DNA of 64,000 nt from Sciurus carolinensis (taxonomy: Eukaryota > Chordata > Mammalia > Rodentia > Sciuridae): contig NC_062232.1 of the NCBI RefSeq assembly GCF_902686445.1, positions 20,318,897-20,382,896 on the forward strand. The letters are read 5' to 3'. The notes under the pieces were generated by a model that was given only the letters and a program-made list of their open reading frames with translations, had not been told where the DNA came from and made no database searches. This document shows positions 47,201 to 58,460 of this stretch, piece after piece (position 1 is the stretch's first letter; each line of letters opens with the position of its first letter). The position numbers and the translations under genes were made by a program.

Positions 47201-47989
47201 TATAAAATTTACACACACATTTTTAATTCTTTCTGCATAGGATGAGAATATCAGTGCCTTCATATATTCTCTACATCCTTTCCTCTCTTATCTACCATCT
47301 GTCACCTACAAATTTACTTTCACACTTGGCAAGGTTGTTAAATCCTACATTTTCTTCTTCATCCACAATCATAACTTTCTTGTCTTGCCTGTAAATTTAC
47401 ACAACATAAAAATAAACTGCAAATAAGACACAATACAAATGCTATGTGTTAATAATGTTTATTGACCAATCAAGTAGTATACTAAGCTTATAATTCTTTC
47501 TTTTGGATTCAATGTATTGAGCATCAGCTATTCAAAGTAAAATAATATAGTAATAAAGATATATATACACAGACACTGTATATATGAAACATATTTCAAG
47601 ATTATGTATATTAAATATCATATATTCAAGATTGTATATAAATAAGATTACATGTATATATTTGTCTGTAGGTGTAATCTTACGTTCCAAAAATTCCAAG
47701 GTGTTATTTCATTTTAAGATTCTACATACTTGGAATATGTATACCTTGTGAAAATGTTTTATGCTTTTCTGAATTTTCTAATTATTTTCATTCTTTATTG
47801 AGAAAAAGTACAATTCCATTCCAAATATCTCTCACCAATTTCGGCCATATATATCTGACACATACTTGCTTCCTGCCTCTAAAACCTGTTCTTCTTTCAC
47901 TCTTCTCATCCCAATAAGTAGAAACTGTTGTTCCAGTTCCTTGTACCAAATACTTCACTGTCAATCTTGGCTCTTCTTTTTTTTCTCTC
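44252..47989. other. Long AT-rich unique stretch
   Basis: No gene or confidently named repeat. Some AT-rich tandem-like text lies at 47570-47660. Short frames have no motifs. At 46020-46080 the phrase atcaacatggaggtaaggga is partly repeated (ccaacatctccatgaaggta), without evident meaning. Confidence 0.5.
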
Positions 47990-48400
47990 ATATACCTCCA
48001 ATCCAGTCAAAGCTCCTGTCAGCCATACCTTTAATCACATCACAAATCTGACTCCCTCTTGTCACTTCCATTGTTAAAATCCTGTTCCAAGTAATCATCA
48101 TCTTTCCTCTGAATTATTATAATAGTTCCTTCACTGGTTTTCATTTTTCCACTCTTTATCCCTAGCAATCTATTTTACATAAAAGAGAGTGATTCCGTCA
48201 AGTCATCCAATGGTCTTCTATGTCACTCGGAGTCAAATGCAGTCTTTATTATAGCTTTAAGTTCCCCCAGGATGTCTTATTAGGTCTCTACTTCCTTCTT
48301 GTCCAGTGCTTCCTTTTATTCTCCCCATTTCAGCTGCATAGTTCCCTTACATGTTCCTAAAACTTGAAGTTTCAGCCCAAGTTAACCCTGAGGAGGGAGG
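47990..48400 (+). mobile_element. L2-like LINE fragment
   Basis: The stretch follows the order of the L2 3' region: atacctttaatcacatcaca, aaatctgactccctcttgtc, 'gagtgattccgtcaagtcat', 'ccaatggtcttctatgtcac', 'ggagtcaaatgcagtcttta', then 'ctacttccttcttgtccagt'. It is strongly diverged, with no frame retained. The assignment rests on pattern recognition only. Confidence 0.45.
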
Positions 48401-48482
48401 AGTTCTCTACTTAAATAATAGATAGTACCGTTCTATCTTCTCACCATGCTTTCTTTTCCAATCATATCTTTTAAAATAATGT

Positions 48483-48525
48483 GTGTATAGTGTGTTTGTG
48501 TGTGTGTGTATGTATGTATGTATTT
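48483..48525 (+). repeat. (TG)n/(TATG)n microsatellite
   Basis: Alternating pyrimidine-purine text (tgtgtgtgtgtatgtatgta) of about 43 bp. TG runs of this kind can adopt Z-DNA. Confidence 0.85.
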
Positions 48526-50869
48526 TAACATTTTATCTTCTCTCTCTACATACACACAGTTCTTCATTTGGTGCCTATAGAAATGTAGAGAAATAAGGTC
48601 AGTGCTCAAAATACACATTGACTGAATCAATGAATTATTTTTCTTGTATGATTCTATCCTATGAATTATACTACCTTCCCAGTGGTGTTTCTTTTTTTCT
48701 ACAAAGATACTTATCTAGAGTTCTTTGTCCCCATGCTTCAAAAAACTGCACATTTTACTCTTGGTTCATGTATTAAAAGGGAATTTCTCAATCTCCTTTT
48801 CTGTGATTCATTTGCTGTTTCCTATATCTCATGTCTTCTTCCTTTGTTGTATCCTCATTTTGCTGTACAACCTAGAGTAAATTACCATAAAATATGTTTT
48901 AGAAGCAAACTACTTGATTTATTTCATGTTCAAAAATAAATTTGTTTTCCTTGTTAGAGAATTCTTGATTACTGATGTGTGTATGAGAGTTATTAAAACC
49001 CTGTACCAAGATATCCTATCATTCAGTATTGCCTATAAAAAGTAGCATATCTTCTTTTCCCCCTTGACATTATTAATTGGGGATAGGGAAAGTTCAGTGG
49101 AAAAGCACTTGAGTAACATGTGTGAGGTCCTGGGTTTGATTCCTAACATGCATAAATAAATACATAGATTCATTAGTAATCAAGAAATTGTTAGTAACTT
49201 TTCAACGTTAGTGTTATGAAATCATGATATATTTAGATAAAGGTCTTTCCTTGTTTTTTTTAATTTTATGTCAGTAGTCAATAAGTCATTTTTCTTTGAA
49301 GGTATTTACTTTTCCTACTAAAAGGATATTTTTTTCTAGTATTTCCTCTCTATTTTTTTGATTTTCTCTTTCTAGAGAAATTATTAGTAGTTATTATAGC
49401 TCTTGATCAGGTATTCTATATTTTGTATATGTCTTATACAGTTGATATTTTTAGTCCTGTTTTCTAGGACATACTCTCAACTTTTTTGCCTTTTGATAAC
49501 ATTTGGTTTGAAGAGAACTTTATTATTTCTTTAAATGCACTAAAATACTAATAAATTGTTCTTTTCTGATTTTTCATATACTTGAAGGATTAACTATTAC
49601 CTATGCCATTCACTTTTCTTTTGATTATGCTGCACATGTTGTTAAACATTATGAAGTTTAGTGATGATGGCACAGAAATAATTCACTTTTTATTTTGAGA
49701 AGGCTAAGTCTTTAAAAGATGGTGGCAACTTTGACACAATCTAAAATGGAATAAAATGTTAGTAGTCATAGAACTTGCCTCATCTGACTAGATGTGTCCC
49801 TTCCTGAATTAATTTGTGAAGCCACAGAACTTCAGGGACCCTCCATGAGGAAAATCGGGTATTACTAGATGGTCAAGTCAAGGATATTTCCTTTAAGATA
49901 TCATTATTATTCATAGAAACTTGCTTGATCTACCTCATTTTACATAGACATCAGCATCAGTTAGAACTATTCAAGGTTTAATTGGGGAAAAGGGAAAAAG
50001 CAATATGAGCATGAGAACCCTACATAATATGTGTGAACTGAATCAAGGGAACATTTGAACTCCAGATTCTCACCAAGAGAGAAATGGGACTCCATGACTG
50101 GGTCCTGATTGCAACTGTATTTTTTTAATCAAAACTTGTCTCTGTATTGCTGCAGTTTCTTGGATATCACAGTTATGTCTAGCAAGCTAGGGAAGCCAGA
50201 TCTATTTGTCATCACACTATCTAGAGGATAGAGCTCCAATAAATTGTCATGTCATGTTTTTGTGTCTATTTCCCTTCTGAGTTCATAATTTGGTTGCATA
50301 GCAGCATGAAAAAGGCTATTCTAACTGAAGTATGCATTTAGATCTTATGTCATGAAATATAACATATTTCTTTCCTTTTGTATATTCTGGAATTTGTGTT
50401 ATACTTAGAAAAACTTTTACTAGGATGAGGAAATAGACCTTTCATTTTTTCTTTTAATATTTTAATATATATTTTTACATTTTTGTCTTTAAGTTTTGGA
50501 ATTTATTCTGGTATGTAGCATGATGCAAATTTCAAAATTTTCTTTCTTACTGCTTTAAATAGACAACCTCATTTTATATGAAAATCCTACATGTATATAA
50601 ATTGATTTTTTTATATACATATGCACTGATTTGGGCTTGACTATTTGTGAAATAGTGCTATGCTATATGAAGGATCCATGATGTACAAAGATGTTGGCAA
50701 GGTAGTGTTCCTGTGACTATTAATATTTGGGCAACTTTATACTTAGGATTAAAATAGTGAGGAGAAGGGACAAGAGGAAAAAGCTTAGACCATGACCTGG
50801 AAGTCTTATAGTAGAGGAAGCTAATTAGCAATAAGACTTGCCACAGAGGTTTAGAGTAGTCTCTGACTT
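48526..50869. other. Unique sequence with one decayed ID SINE
   Basis: Apart from the SINE relic at 49079-49170, I recognise nothing. The plus-strand frame at 48661-48939 is rich in hydrophobic and aromatic residues but has no family motif and no coding-like flank. Confidence 0.45.
49079..49170 (+). mobile_element. SINE, decayed ID-like copy
   Basis: The tRNA-derived body is diverged: ggggatagggaaagttcagt for the A-box side, gtgtgaggtcctgggtttga for the B-box side, then a cataaataaatacat tail. It lacks the B1-like half. No clear duplication is seen. Confidence 0.7.
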
Positions 50870-51182
50870 GCTAGGGGACATATGATTTTTTTAAACTTTA
50901 TGATAGTGCTAACTATGCATTCAGCAGAAACTGTATATTGAATTTCCTGAGCTAGCAATATATTTTACAATACTCTCTTGCAATAATGGGCGGTGGCAAT
51001 GAGTCATAGCTCTCGGCAATGCACTCATGAGCCATACAACAGAGAAAATCTACAGTGTACTGTGTTGCTAAGCTATGGTGTTCAGTAGGTTAGGTGTATT
51101 AAATGCATTTTATATTTACAATATTTTCGATTTACAATGAGTTTTTTGGGATGTTATCCCATAAGTTAAGTACATCTGTATA
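50870..51182 (+). mobile_element. Tigger-like DNA transposon relic
   Basis: Successive blocks resemble a non-autonomous Tigger (pogo-type) element: gcattcagcagaaactgtat, ctgagctagcaatatatttt, tgggcggtggcaatgagtca, gctatggtgttcagtaggtt, aggtgtattaaatgcatttt, then cgatttacaatgagtttttt to gttaagtacatctgtata, which is the terminal-repeat side. Pogo-type elements move by cut-and-paste at TA sites. This copy is a fossil with no transposase frame. Confidence 0.6.
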
Positions 51183-51699
51183 CCCAATTTAATGTCTAAC
51201 TCAGGGTTTGTTGATGCACTATGTATACTTCAGCCTCTTATGCACAAAGCAGGTTAGAGAAGGATAGACAGAAAATTTGTATAAGTATATGTGAAAGTTA
51301 TCCATAACAATAAACATATTTTGCTTTTTAGTATACACTCATACCTTTGTGTGAACCATAAAATAGACACAATATCGATTTATCATTGTGAAGAAGATCA
51401 ATTCCATTATCTCATAATCTGAAAACTAACATGCTAAATAATTTATTGTTACATTTGGGAAAAGGAATTATATCTTCACGGTCTCTATGAGTATGCATTC
51501 TTCAGACTTACCATAGATAAAAAGAAGATTTTAAACAGGTAAATAAACATGTGATTACCTGATAGGACAGCTGCATATACATAGTTAGGCAGATAAGCAG
51601 AAAAGACTCTATAGCAATCATGGTTCAAAGTATAGAAGAAGAGAAATTATATAGTCATATATAATTTCATAAATTATGAAATCATTGTTAAAAGAAAAC
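51183..51699. other. AT-rich unique sequence
   Basis: No recognised feature. Confidence 0.5.
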
Positions 51700-52180
51700 T
51701 GGAGTATATAAGGGGATATTTTGAACAACCTCATGCTAATATACTCAATATCTCAAATAAAATGACTGGATTACTTGAGGAAAAAACTTCACAAAACACA
51801 TAAAATAGGGTTAGAACTTCTGAATAATCATCTTGAATTTAACAATTAAGCTCTAACAAGATAAGTATAAACTGATAGCTCTCATTAAATAGTTTCTTGG
51901 TGACACATACCAAAATAAATTAACAATGTGTAACCAGGTAAATGTATCATAATCTCTGAGTTACACCAAAGGAATGTAATATTGGATTAAATTGGGAAAT
52001 CAAATAACTATTAACCAAATGAGGAAAACCTTATGATCATCTCAAGAGATGCAGAAAAACACTTAATGCTTCAATACCCATTCATGATAAAAAAAAAACC
52101 TCTCAACAAACCTTCTCAATCTACTGAATTTTATATAAAAGAACAAATATACTACAGTCAACATTTTATGTGCTGTTAAT
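51700..52180 (+). mobile_element. Old L1 reverse transcriptase fragment
   Basis: Decayed L1 ORF2 text runs in sense. An early block, ttgaacaacctcatgctaat, is followed by ataaaatgactggattactt. Later come accttatgatcatctcaaga, gatgcagaaaaacacttaat and acccattcatgataaaaa, the remains of the [11 protein letters not shown] and HPFMLKTL region. It lies just upstream of the ancient L1 at 52400 but belongs to a different, older insertion. Confidence 0.65.
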
Positions 52181-52399
52181 ATGTTTAATGCCCTTCCTTT
52201 ACATTTGGAAACATTTTGAGCATGTCTTCTTCATTACCAATTTCAACACTGTAGGTAAGATTTTAGTTAGGGCTTGTATCAAGAGAAAGAAATCATAATA
52301 ACTTGAACTCTGAAGAAAAAGTGAAATTGTCTTTGTTAACATACAATGTGGTTGGAGAAAAAGATTGCAGAATGAATCTACAACATGATCCCTGATTTT

Positions 52400-54019
52400 A
52401 TCAAAACAGAAAAATGAGGCAGTGAAGGAAGAGCTGACCTGAGAGGTGGGTGACAGAATAAATACTGAAAGACCCAATAATAGATAGTCTGAGACTTGGA
52501 GATACTTGAAGTTTGGTTACTGGAGCCAAATCCAGACCACCAGGGAGGAGTGAGGAGGAGGGGCAACAAAGAGAGATAAAGGAAGAGGAAAAGCACATAA
52601 ACTCACCCATTTAACAACAGCTGGAAAAAAAGTAAACTAAATTAAAACATGACAGGAGAAGTGGTGTTATTGAAGCAAATCAAGCAGTTTAAAACCAGAT
52701 CTTGACTAGAAAGCCATACCTGACTCTGCAGCAATTCCTGGAGCCCGCAGATTACCAGTCATTCTTTAAATCAACATGACATCTTCCCACCTCCAGATAG
52801 CAACAGATTAAACCAGAATGAGTACCCTGTAGTGGAATCTCTTAAGAATGCTATCTAGAAAGAACCTGTAGAGGGAAAGCTACTAGAAAAATATTGCTGA
52901 AACCCCCCTCCCACTCACCTTGAACAATGGAAGCAGGCTAGAGTAGCCCTGCCTCAGGAAGTGCTAGCTTAGCCCAGCTCTGCACAGCCTCTGCAGAAGC
53001 CCAGCAAGAGACTGAACAGACATCTGAAATTCACAGCAGCAGGAAACAAGAGCTCTGATCCAAGCAAGAAGGCAGTTTTGGTCCCTGGCAAAGGAAAGGA
53101 AAGGCATCCAGATTACTGCCACAGTTGGCAGGAGGCCCTCTAAGGCAAGAAACCACCTGTATTCCCAGAAGCATAGAGAGACATTCCCAGATTGTAGCTG
53201 CCACTGACAGGAGGCCCATAATGGAGGGAAGTTGCCTGAGTCCCAAGAAGCTTAATAGGATTGTGCCTGGATCATGACCATAGCTGGTATGAGGTCAATC
53301 AAAGTAGAAAGCTTCCTGGGTCTAGGCTAGGGGGGAGAGATGTCACCCAGACTGATTCATAGCCATTGCTGGTGAGTATAACCACTCTTTACCTTGATTT
53401 GGTAGTTGTTACTCTAACAGCCAACACTATGTTCTCAAACCATTTGATTTCTTCTGATGGTTTAAAGTATTAATTGGAATGGTTCTTTGTTTTCCTGGCT
53501 CTGCTTTATACTTGCTCCTCTTTCTCCCTCCTCTCCCTCCTGCATTATCTGTTACTGCCTCAAATTCCCCATCCATCTTTTCTCCTTTGTAACTTGGGGT
53601 GTATTATTCTTTTCTATGTTTACTTTTTAAAATCTTTTTCTCTCTTCTGCCCGATTTTTCTCATCCCCCTTTCAGTCCCTATATGTTATAGCAATTTTAT
53701 TATTCTAATAACTAACTTTTTGACCTATTCCAGAACTTTACTTACAACTTTATACCTGGATTAGAGGAATTGTGGATAATAGAATCAACAAGTTTTGCAT
53801 TTTTCATAAGGTCAAATAGTTTGTCAGTGCTCTGAAGTGATGGATGTAAATAGGGATCAGTAGCTTCTTGTAGAGTGGTGCTGAAACTGGAAACAGCAGA
53901 GATCACACATTAAGTTAAAGTATTAATAACCAGATATTCACCCAGCCTGGGAATCTTAAGATAAAGAAACTTACAAAAAGTTCCTTGCATAAAATAAGAA
54001 ATGATAATTATCCCCATAT
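52400..54019 (+). promoter_or_regulatory. L1-D 5'UTR
   Basis: GC-richer than its flanks from about 52720 to 53380, then a pyrimidine-rich AT part comparable in position and composition to 35870-36220 in copy B. It carries four 80-bp tandem units (listed separately). The first part differs from the 5'UTRs of copies A and B. The left limit is uncertain by about 200 bp. Confidence 0.6.
53109..53400 (+). repeat. 80-bp tandem repeat in L1-D 5'UTR, four copies
   Basis: The landmark (a/g)ga(t/c)...tgccacagttggcaggaggcc starts at 53109, 53189, 53269 and 53349 with an exact 80-bp spacing. The second reads agctgccactgacaggaggc, the third tgaccatagctggtatgagg, the fourth atagccattgctgg. Copies differ by roughly a quarter of positions. 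Confidence 0.85.
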
Positions 54020-55325
54020 ATGGGTAGACATACAGGGGAAAAATTACCCCAAATAGCCTATTACACTTCAACAACTGATTCCATAGACACCAGAATGGAG
54101 GAAATGTCAGAGAAAGAATTTCAAAAGTTCATAGTTCAAAAGTTTAAAATTTTCAACAAGCTAAAAGATAATGTAAGGAGTAAAATTAGAGAGAAAATAT
54201 AGAAAGTGAAAGATTACTTCAGTAAAGAGATAGAGATTCTGAAAAAGAACCAAACCAATGTCCTGGAAATGAAAGACACAATAAAACAAATTAAAAATTC
54301 AATAGAAAGCATCATCAATAAATTAGACTACTTTGAAGATAAATTTTTAGGCCTTGAGGACAAAATATATAATCTTGAAAATAAATGTGACAATAAAGAT
54401 GTTAAGAGACCATGACCAGAATATTCAAGAAACCTGGAATAACATCTGTAAGAAACCCACGAAAACCATGCTGGACACGGGAAATCACATAAGGGAGTTT
54501 ATTAAGCAAACAAAGTGTCTTCCTGCAGGGTAAGAGAGAAAATGAGAGGAAAAGAGAAAGGGCATGTGCTAGAAAGAGTGGAAAAGCAAGGAGGAGAGAG
54601 AAAGAAAGTGAGTAGGAGAGAGAAAGTAAGAGAAAAGATGGTGGGGAAACTATCCTTAAGCAGTTGAATTCCGCTGGGCTAACAAGGGCCCAATAACGGA
54701 GAAGGATACTTGCAAGCTGACTGATGAACCAATAGCTAGCTAGGATGTTCACAGACTGACAAGTAGTTGGGAGGTGGGGAAATGACTGCAGTGTAAAGGG
54801 TGGGGGAGCAGCTTTGTATTACAACATCAAAAGACTGAATTTAAGAATCATTGGGGTAGATGAAGGCTCCTAAAGGAACGTACAATCTTTTCAATGGAAT
54901 AATATTAGAAAAATTTCCAAATCTTAGGAATGAAATGGAAATTCAAATGCAAGATGCATATTGAATTCCAAATAGGCAAGATCATAAAGAGGTCAAAAAC
55001 ACATCAGAATGAAAATGCCTAATATACTGAATAGGGATAGACTTTTAAAAGCTGCAAGAGAAAAATGGTAGGTGATATTTGGAGGTAAACCAATTTAAAT
55101 TTCAACTGATTTCTCAATCCAGACCTTATATACCATGCTCTTAAATAAAATGGATGCCGACCAAGATTACTATCTTGGCAAAATTATCCTTCAGATTGAA
55201 GATGAAAGAAAAACCTTCCATAATAAAAATAAAATAAAATAATTCATAACCACTAAGAATGTACTACAAAACAAACATGATGAAATATTTCATGAAGAAC
55301 AAATGAAAAATAAAAATGAAAACTA
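54020..55325 (+). pseudogene. L1-D ORF1, decayed and split by an LTR
   Basis: The N-terminal half reads openly to 54202 with RMEEMSEKEFQKFIVQKFK, stops at TAG 54200-54202, and continues as a coiled coil (NSIESIINKLDYFEDK) to 54415. The frame then breaks, and a solo LTR sits at 54447-54823 in the text for W-N-N-I-K-R-L-N-L. Downstream are decayed RNA-binding and C-terminal regions, ending near aatgaaaactagcataggga at about 55325. Its relation to ORF1 of copies A and B is clear. Confidence 0.8.
54447..54823 (-). mobile_element. Solo LTR of an endogenous retrovirus
   Basis: This 377-bp insert begins TGTAA and ends TTACA, an inverted terminal repeat typical of LTRs. The 5-bp target duplication acatc lies at 54442-54446 and 54824-54828. 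On the minus strand it contains AATAAA (54498-54503), a CCAAT-type ATTGG box and a long pyrimidine tract, consistent with U3-R-U5 in minus orientation. There are no internal genes, so it is the product of recombination between two LTRs. General layout suggests a gammaretrovirus-like (ERV1) family, but the family is not identified. Confidence 0.82.
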
Positions 55326-56233
55326 GCATAGGGAGAAATTGTACTAGAAGAATAGTCAATTAAAGGAGAATCAAGTCTGAATTAAACAATAGAAATAAAT
55401 CAAAATTGCAGAAAATCAAAATCATCTCTCTATGATAACATTGAATGTAAATGGCTTAAACTATTCAATCAAAATATATAGATTGGTAGATTGGATTAAA
55501 AAACAAGACCCAAAAATATGTTGTTTACAAGAGACTCGACACACAGAGAAAGACATCCACAGACTAAAAGTGAAAGGTTGAGGAAATATATACCAGGTAA
55601 ACAATACTGGAAAGTAAATAGGATTAGCTATTCATATCAAATAAAGTGAACTTCAAGTCAAAACTAATCAGAAGAGACAAAGAAGGTCACATTGTATTGG
55701 TTAATGGAATCATTCAACAAATATTGATTATAAATATTTATGCTCCAAACAATGGTGCATCTACAAACATAAACTCTTCCCCATATTAAAAATCAACTAG
55801 ACCAAAATACAACAATACACCCCTCTCACCACTAGACAGATCATCCAGACATAAATTAAGTAAAGATTCTTCAAAACCAAAAAGATATTATTAATCAAAT
55901 GAACCTACCAGACATCTATGGAATATTTAATCAATCAATGATGAATTCTCTCTCTTCTCAGCAGCACAGGGGAATATTTTTTAAAATAGATCATATTTAG
56001 GTAATAGCAATTCTCAGCAAATACAAAAAAATAGATAATTCCTTGCATCTTATCTGATCATAATGGAATACAATTAGAAATCAATAAGATAAAAAAACAA
56101 ATGACTCTGGCATGGGCAAGTAAATAATACACTTTTGAATGACAAATGGATAGCAGAAAAAAATCAGGATAGAAATAAAAAATTAGAAACAAATGAGAAT
56201 AGTGATATAACATATCAAAATATTTGAGAAGGG

Positions 56234-56370
56234 ACTGGGGTTGTGACTCAGTGGTGGAGCACTTGTCTGGCACATGAATGGCACTGGATTTGATCCTCAG
56301 CACCACATAAAAATAAATAAAATAAAATAAAGGTATTGTGTCCATCTACAACTAAAAATTTTTAAAAATC
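56234..56370 (+). mobile_element. SINE, ID-like sciurid copy
   Basis: The body is tggggttgtgactcagtggt (A-box side), gatttgatcctcagcaccac (B-box side), (AATAAA)n, then gtattgtgtccatctacaac and a T/A-rich end. It has the same layout as 20908-21045. It sits in L1-D ORF2. An imperfect aaaatatttgagaa versus aaaaatctgataa flank may be the duplication. Confidence 0.88.
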
Positions 56371-56466
56371 TGATAAAGTATGAAGGCAGTTGTAAGAAGG
56401 AAATTTATAGCATATGAGTTTCTACATTTTAAATATAGAAAGATACCAAATAAATAATCTAACATT

Positions 56467-56578
56467 GGGCTGGGGAGATAGCTCAGCTGGTAGAGTGCTT
56501 GCCTTGCAAGTACAAAGCCCTGAACCCAGTACCCAGTACCGCAAAAAAAAAAAAAAAACAAAAACAAAAAAAACCAAA
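56467..56578 (+). mobile_element. SINE, classic ID element with 8-bp duplication
   Basis: gggctggggagatagctcag, ctggtagagtgcttgccttg and caagtacaaagccctgaacc match the BC1/ID consensus. An A-tail of more than 40 bases with interruptions follows. The duplication ctaacatt is at 56459-56466 and 56579-56586. It differs from the neighbouring SINE in lacking the AATAAA-rich 3' block, so it comes from another ID subfamily. Confidence 0.93.
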
Positions 56579-57366
56579 CTAACATTATACCTGTAGGTTC
56601 TGGAAAAGAAGAACAAAACTAGCACCCAAATCAGTAGAAGTCAGGAAATTATTAAAATCAGAACTGTAATCGATGAAATGAAGACTTGTTTCTTTCAAAG
56701 GATAAAAAAGATTGATAAACACTTTGCCAAACTAATCAAAATAAAGAGGGAGAAGAGTGAAATTAATGAAATTAGAGATAAAAAAGGAGATATCACCACT
56801 GACACTATTGAAATCTATAGAATCATTAGAAATTGTTTTGAAAATTTATATTCCAATAAACTTGAAAATCTTGAAGATAATGAAAAATTTCTACATACAT
56901 ATGACCTACCCAAATTGAACCATGAGGATATAGAAAAATTATACAGATCAATATCAAGTAGTGAAATTAAAATAGGTATCAAAAACTTTACAACAAAGAA
57001 AAACCCAGGACTGGATAGATTTTCAGCCAATTTCTACCAGTCCTTTAAAGAAAAATAAATGCCAATCCTCCACAAATTATTTCATAAGATAGAAAAGGAG
57101 GGAAAAATTTCAAACTCAGTCTATGAATTCAGGATAACACTAATACCAAAACCAGATAGAGACACATCAAGGAAAGAAAAATTCAGGCTAATATCCTGGA
57201 TGAACAAAGATGCAAAAATACTTACTAAAATATTGACAAACTGCATTGAAAAATACATTGACAAGATATTGCACCATGATCAAATGTAAGAAGGGAGGAT
57301 GGTTCAACATATATCCATCAATAAATGTAACAACACAGAAATAGAATTAAGGAAAAAAAATCATAT

Positions 57367-58460
57367 GTTCTTTATATATATCCTAGAGACTAATGCTTTA
57401 TCTGAGGTGCAAGTGGTAAAGATTTTCTCTCAATATGTAGATTCTCTCTTCACATTATTGATTTTTTTCTTTTGCTAAGAAGAAGCTTTTTAGTTTGAGT
57501 CCATCTCAATTATTGATTCTTGATTTAACTTCTTGTACTTTAAGGGTCTTGCTAAGGAAGTCAGATCCTAGGCCAACAGATTTGGTAGTCAGATTTGAGT
57601 TTACTTTTTCTTCTAGTAGGCTCAGGGTCTCTATTCTAGTGCCTAAGTCTTTGATTCACTTTGAGTTGAGTTTCATGTAGGGTGAGAAATAAAGGTTTAA
57701 TTCATTTTGTTACATGTGGCTTTCCATTTTTCCCAGCACCATTTGTTGAATAGGCTATCTTTTCTCCAGTGAATGTTTTTGGCACCTTTGTCTAGTATGA
57801 GATAACTGTATTTATGTGGGTTTGTCTCTGTGGCTTCTATTCTGTACCACTGGTCTATGTGTCTGTTTTGGTGCCAATACCATGCTGTTTTTATTATGAT
57901 AGCTCTGTAGTATAGTTTGGAGTCTGGTACAGTCATATCAATGCTTATAGCAGCTCAGCTCATAATAGCTAAACTATGGAACCAACCTAGGTGTCCTTCA
58001 ATAAATGAATGAATAAAGAAAATGTGGTATATATAGATATGATGGAATACTAATCAGCTTGAAAGAAGAATGTAATTATGGCATTTGCTGGTAAATGGAT
58101 GGAGTTGGAGAATATTATGCTAAGCGAACTAAGGCAAACCCAAAACACCAAAGGCCAAATGTTTTCTCTGGTATGCAGATGGTAATTCACCATAAGGGAT
58201 GGGGAAGGTAGGGAAGAATAGAATTACTTTATATTAGGTAGAGGGGAGTGAAGGGAGGTGAAGGGGAAAGGGGGTAGGAAGGACAGTAGAGTGAAACAGA
58301 CATTATTACCTCATATACATATATGACTGGATGACTGATAAGATCCTACAGTATGTACAACCAGAAAAATGAGAAATTATACTTCATTTATGTGTGATCT
58401 ATAAAAATGTATAAATGCACTCTACTGTCATGTACAACTAAATAGAATAAAAAATTAATC
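57367..58460 (+). mobile_element. 5'-inverted L1 nested in L1-D (copy E)
   Basis: 57367-57937 is L1 ORF2 in minus orientation (reads [20 protein letters not shown] on the minus strand). 57938-58460 is the ORF2 end and 3'UTR in plus orientation, ending in an A-rich tail. The target duplication aaaaaaaatcatat / aaaaagaatcacat (two mismatches) is at 57353-57366 and 58461-58474. The host L1-D text resumes directly with cattcatatcaatagataca. Against an intact copy about 425 bp are missing between the inverted and direct parts, so this twin-priming event lost the middle. Confidence 0.85.

Noticed and set aside
48661..48939. 92-codon plus-strand frame, hydrophobic
   Set aside because: No motif, no plausible splice or promoter context, and similar frames arise by chance in AT-rich DNA.
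52199..52610. Overlapping minus-strand frames, one starting MLFLFLYLSLL
   Set aside because: Pyrimidine-rich antisense of the L1-D 5'UTR start. No signal peptide or family evidence beyond leucine-rich composition.
54402..54752. 116-codon minus-strand frame
   Set aside because: It lies within the solo LTR, mostly its pyrimidine tract, and is not a retroviral gene.
56467..56540. Possible tRNA-Ala gene, because A and B box-like motifs are present
   Set aside because: It is an ID SINE: no anticodon stem-loop can be placed, and an A-tail and target duplication are present.
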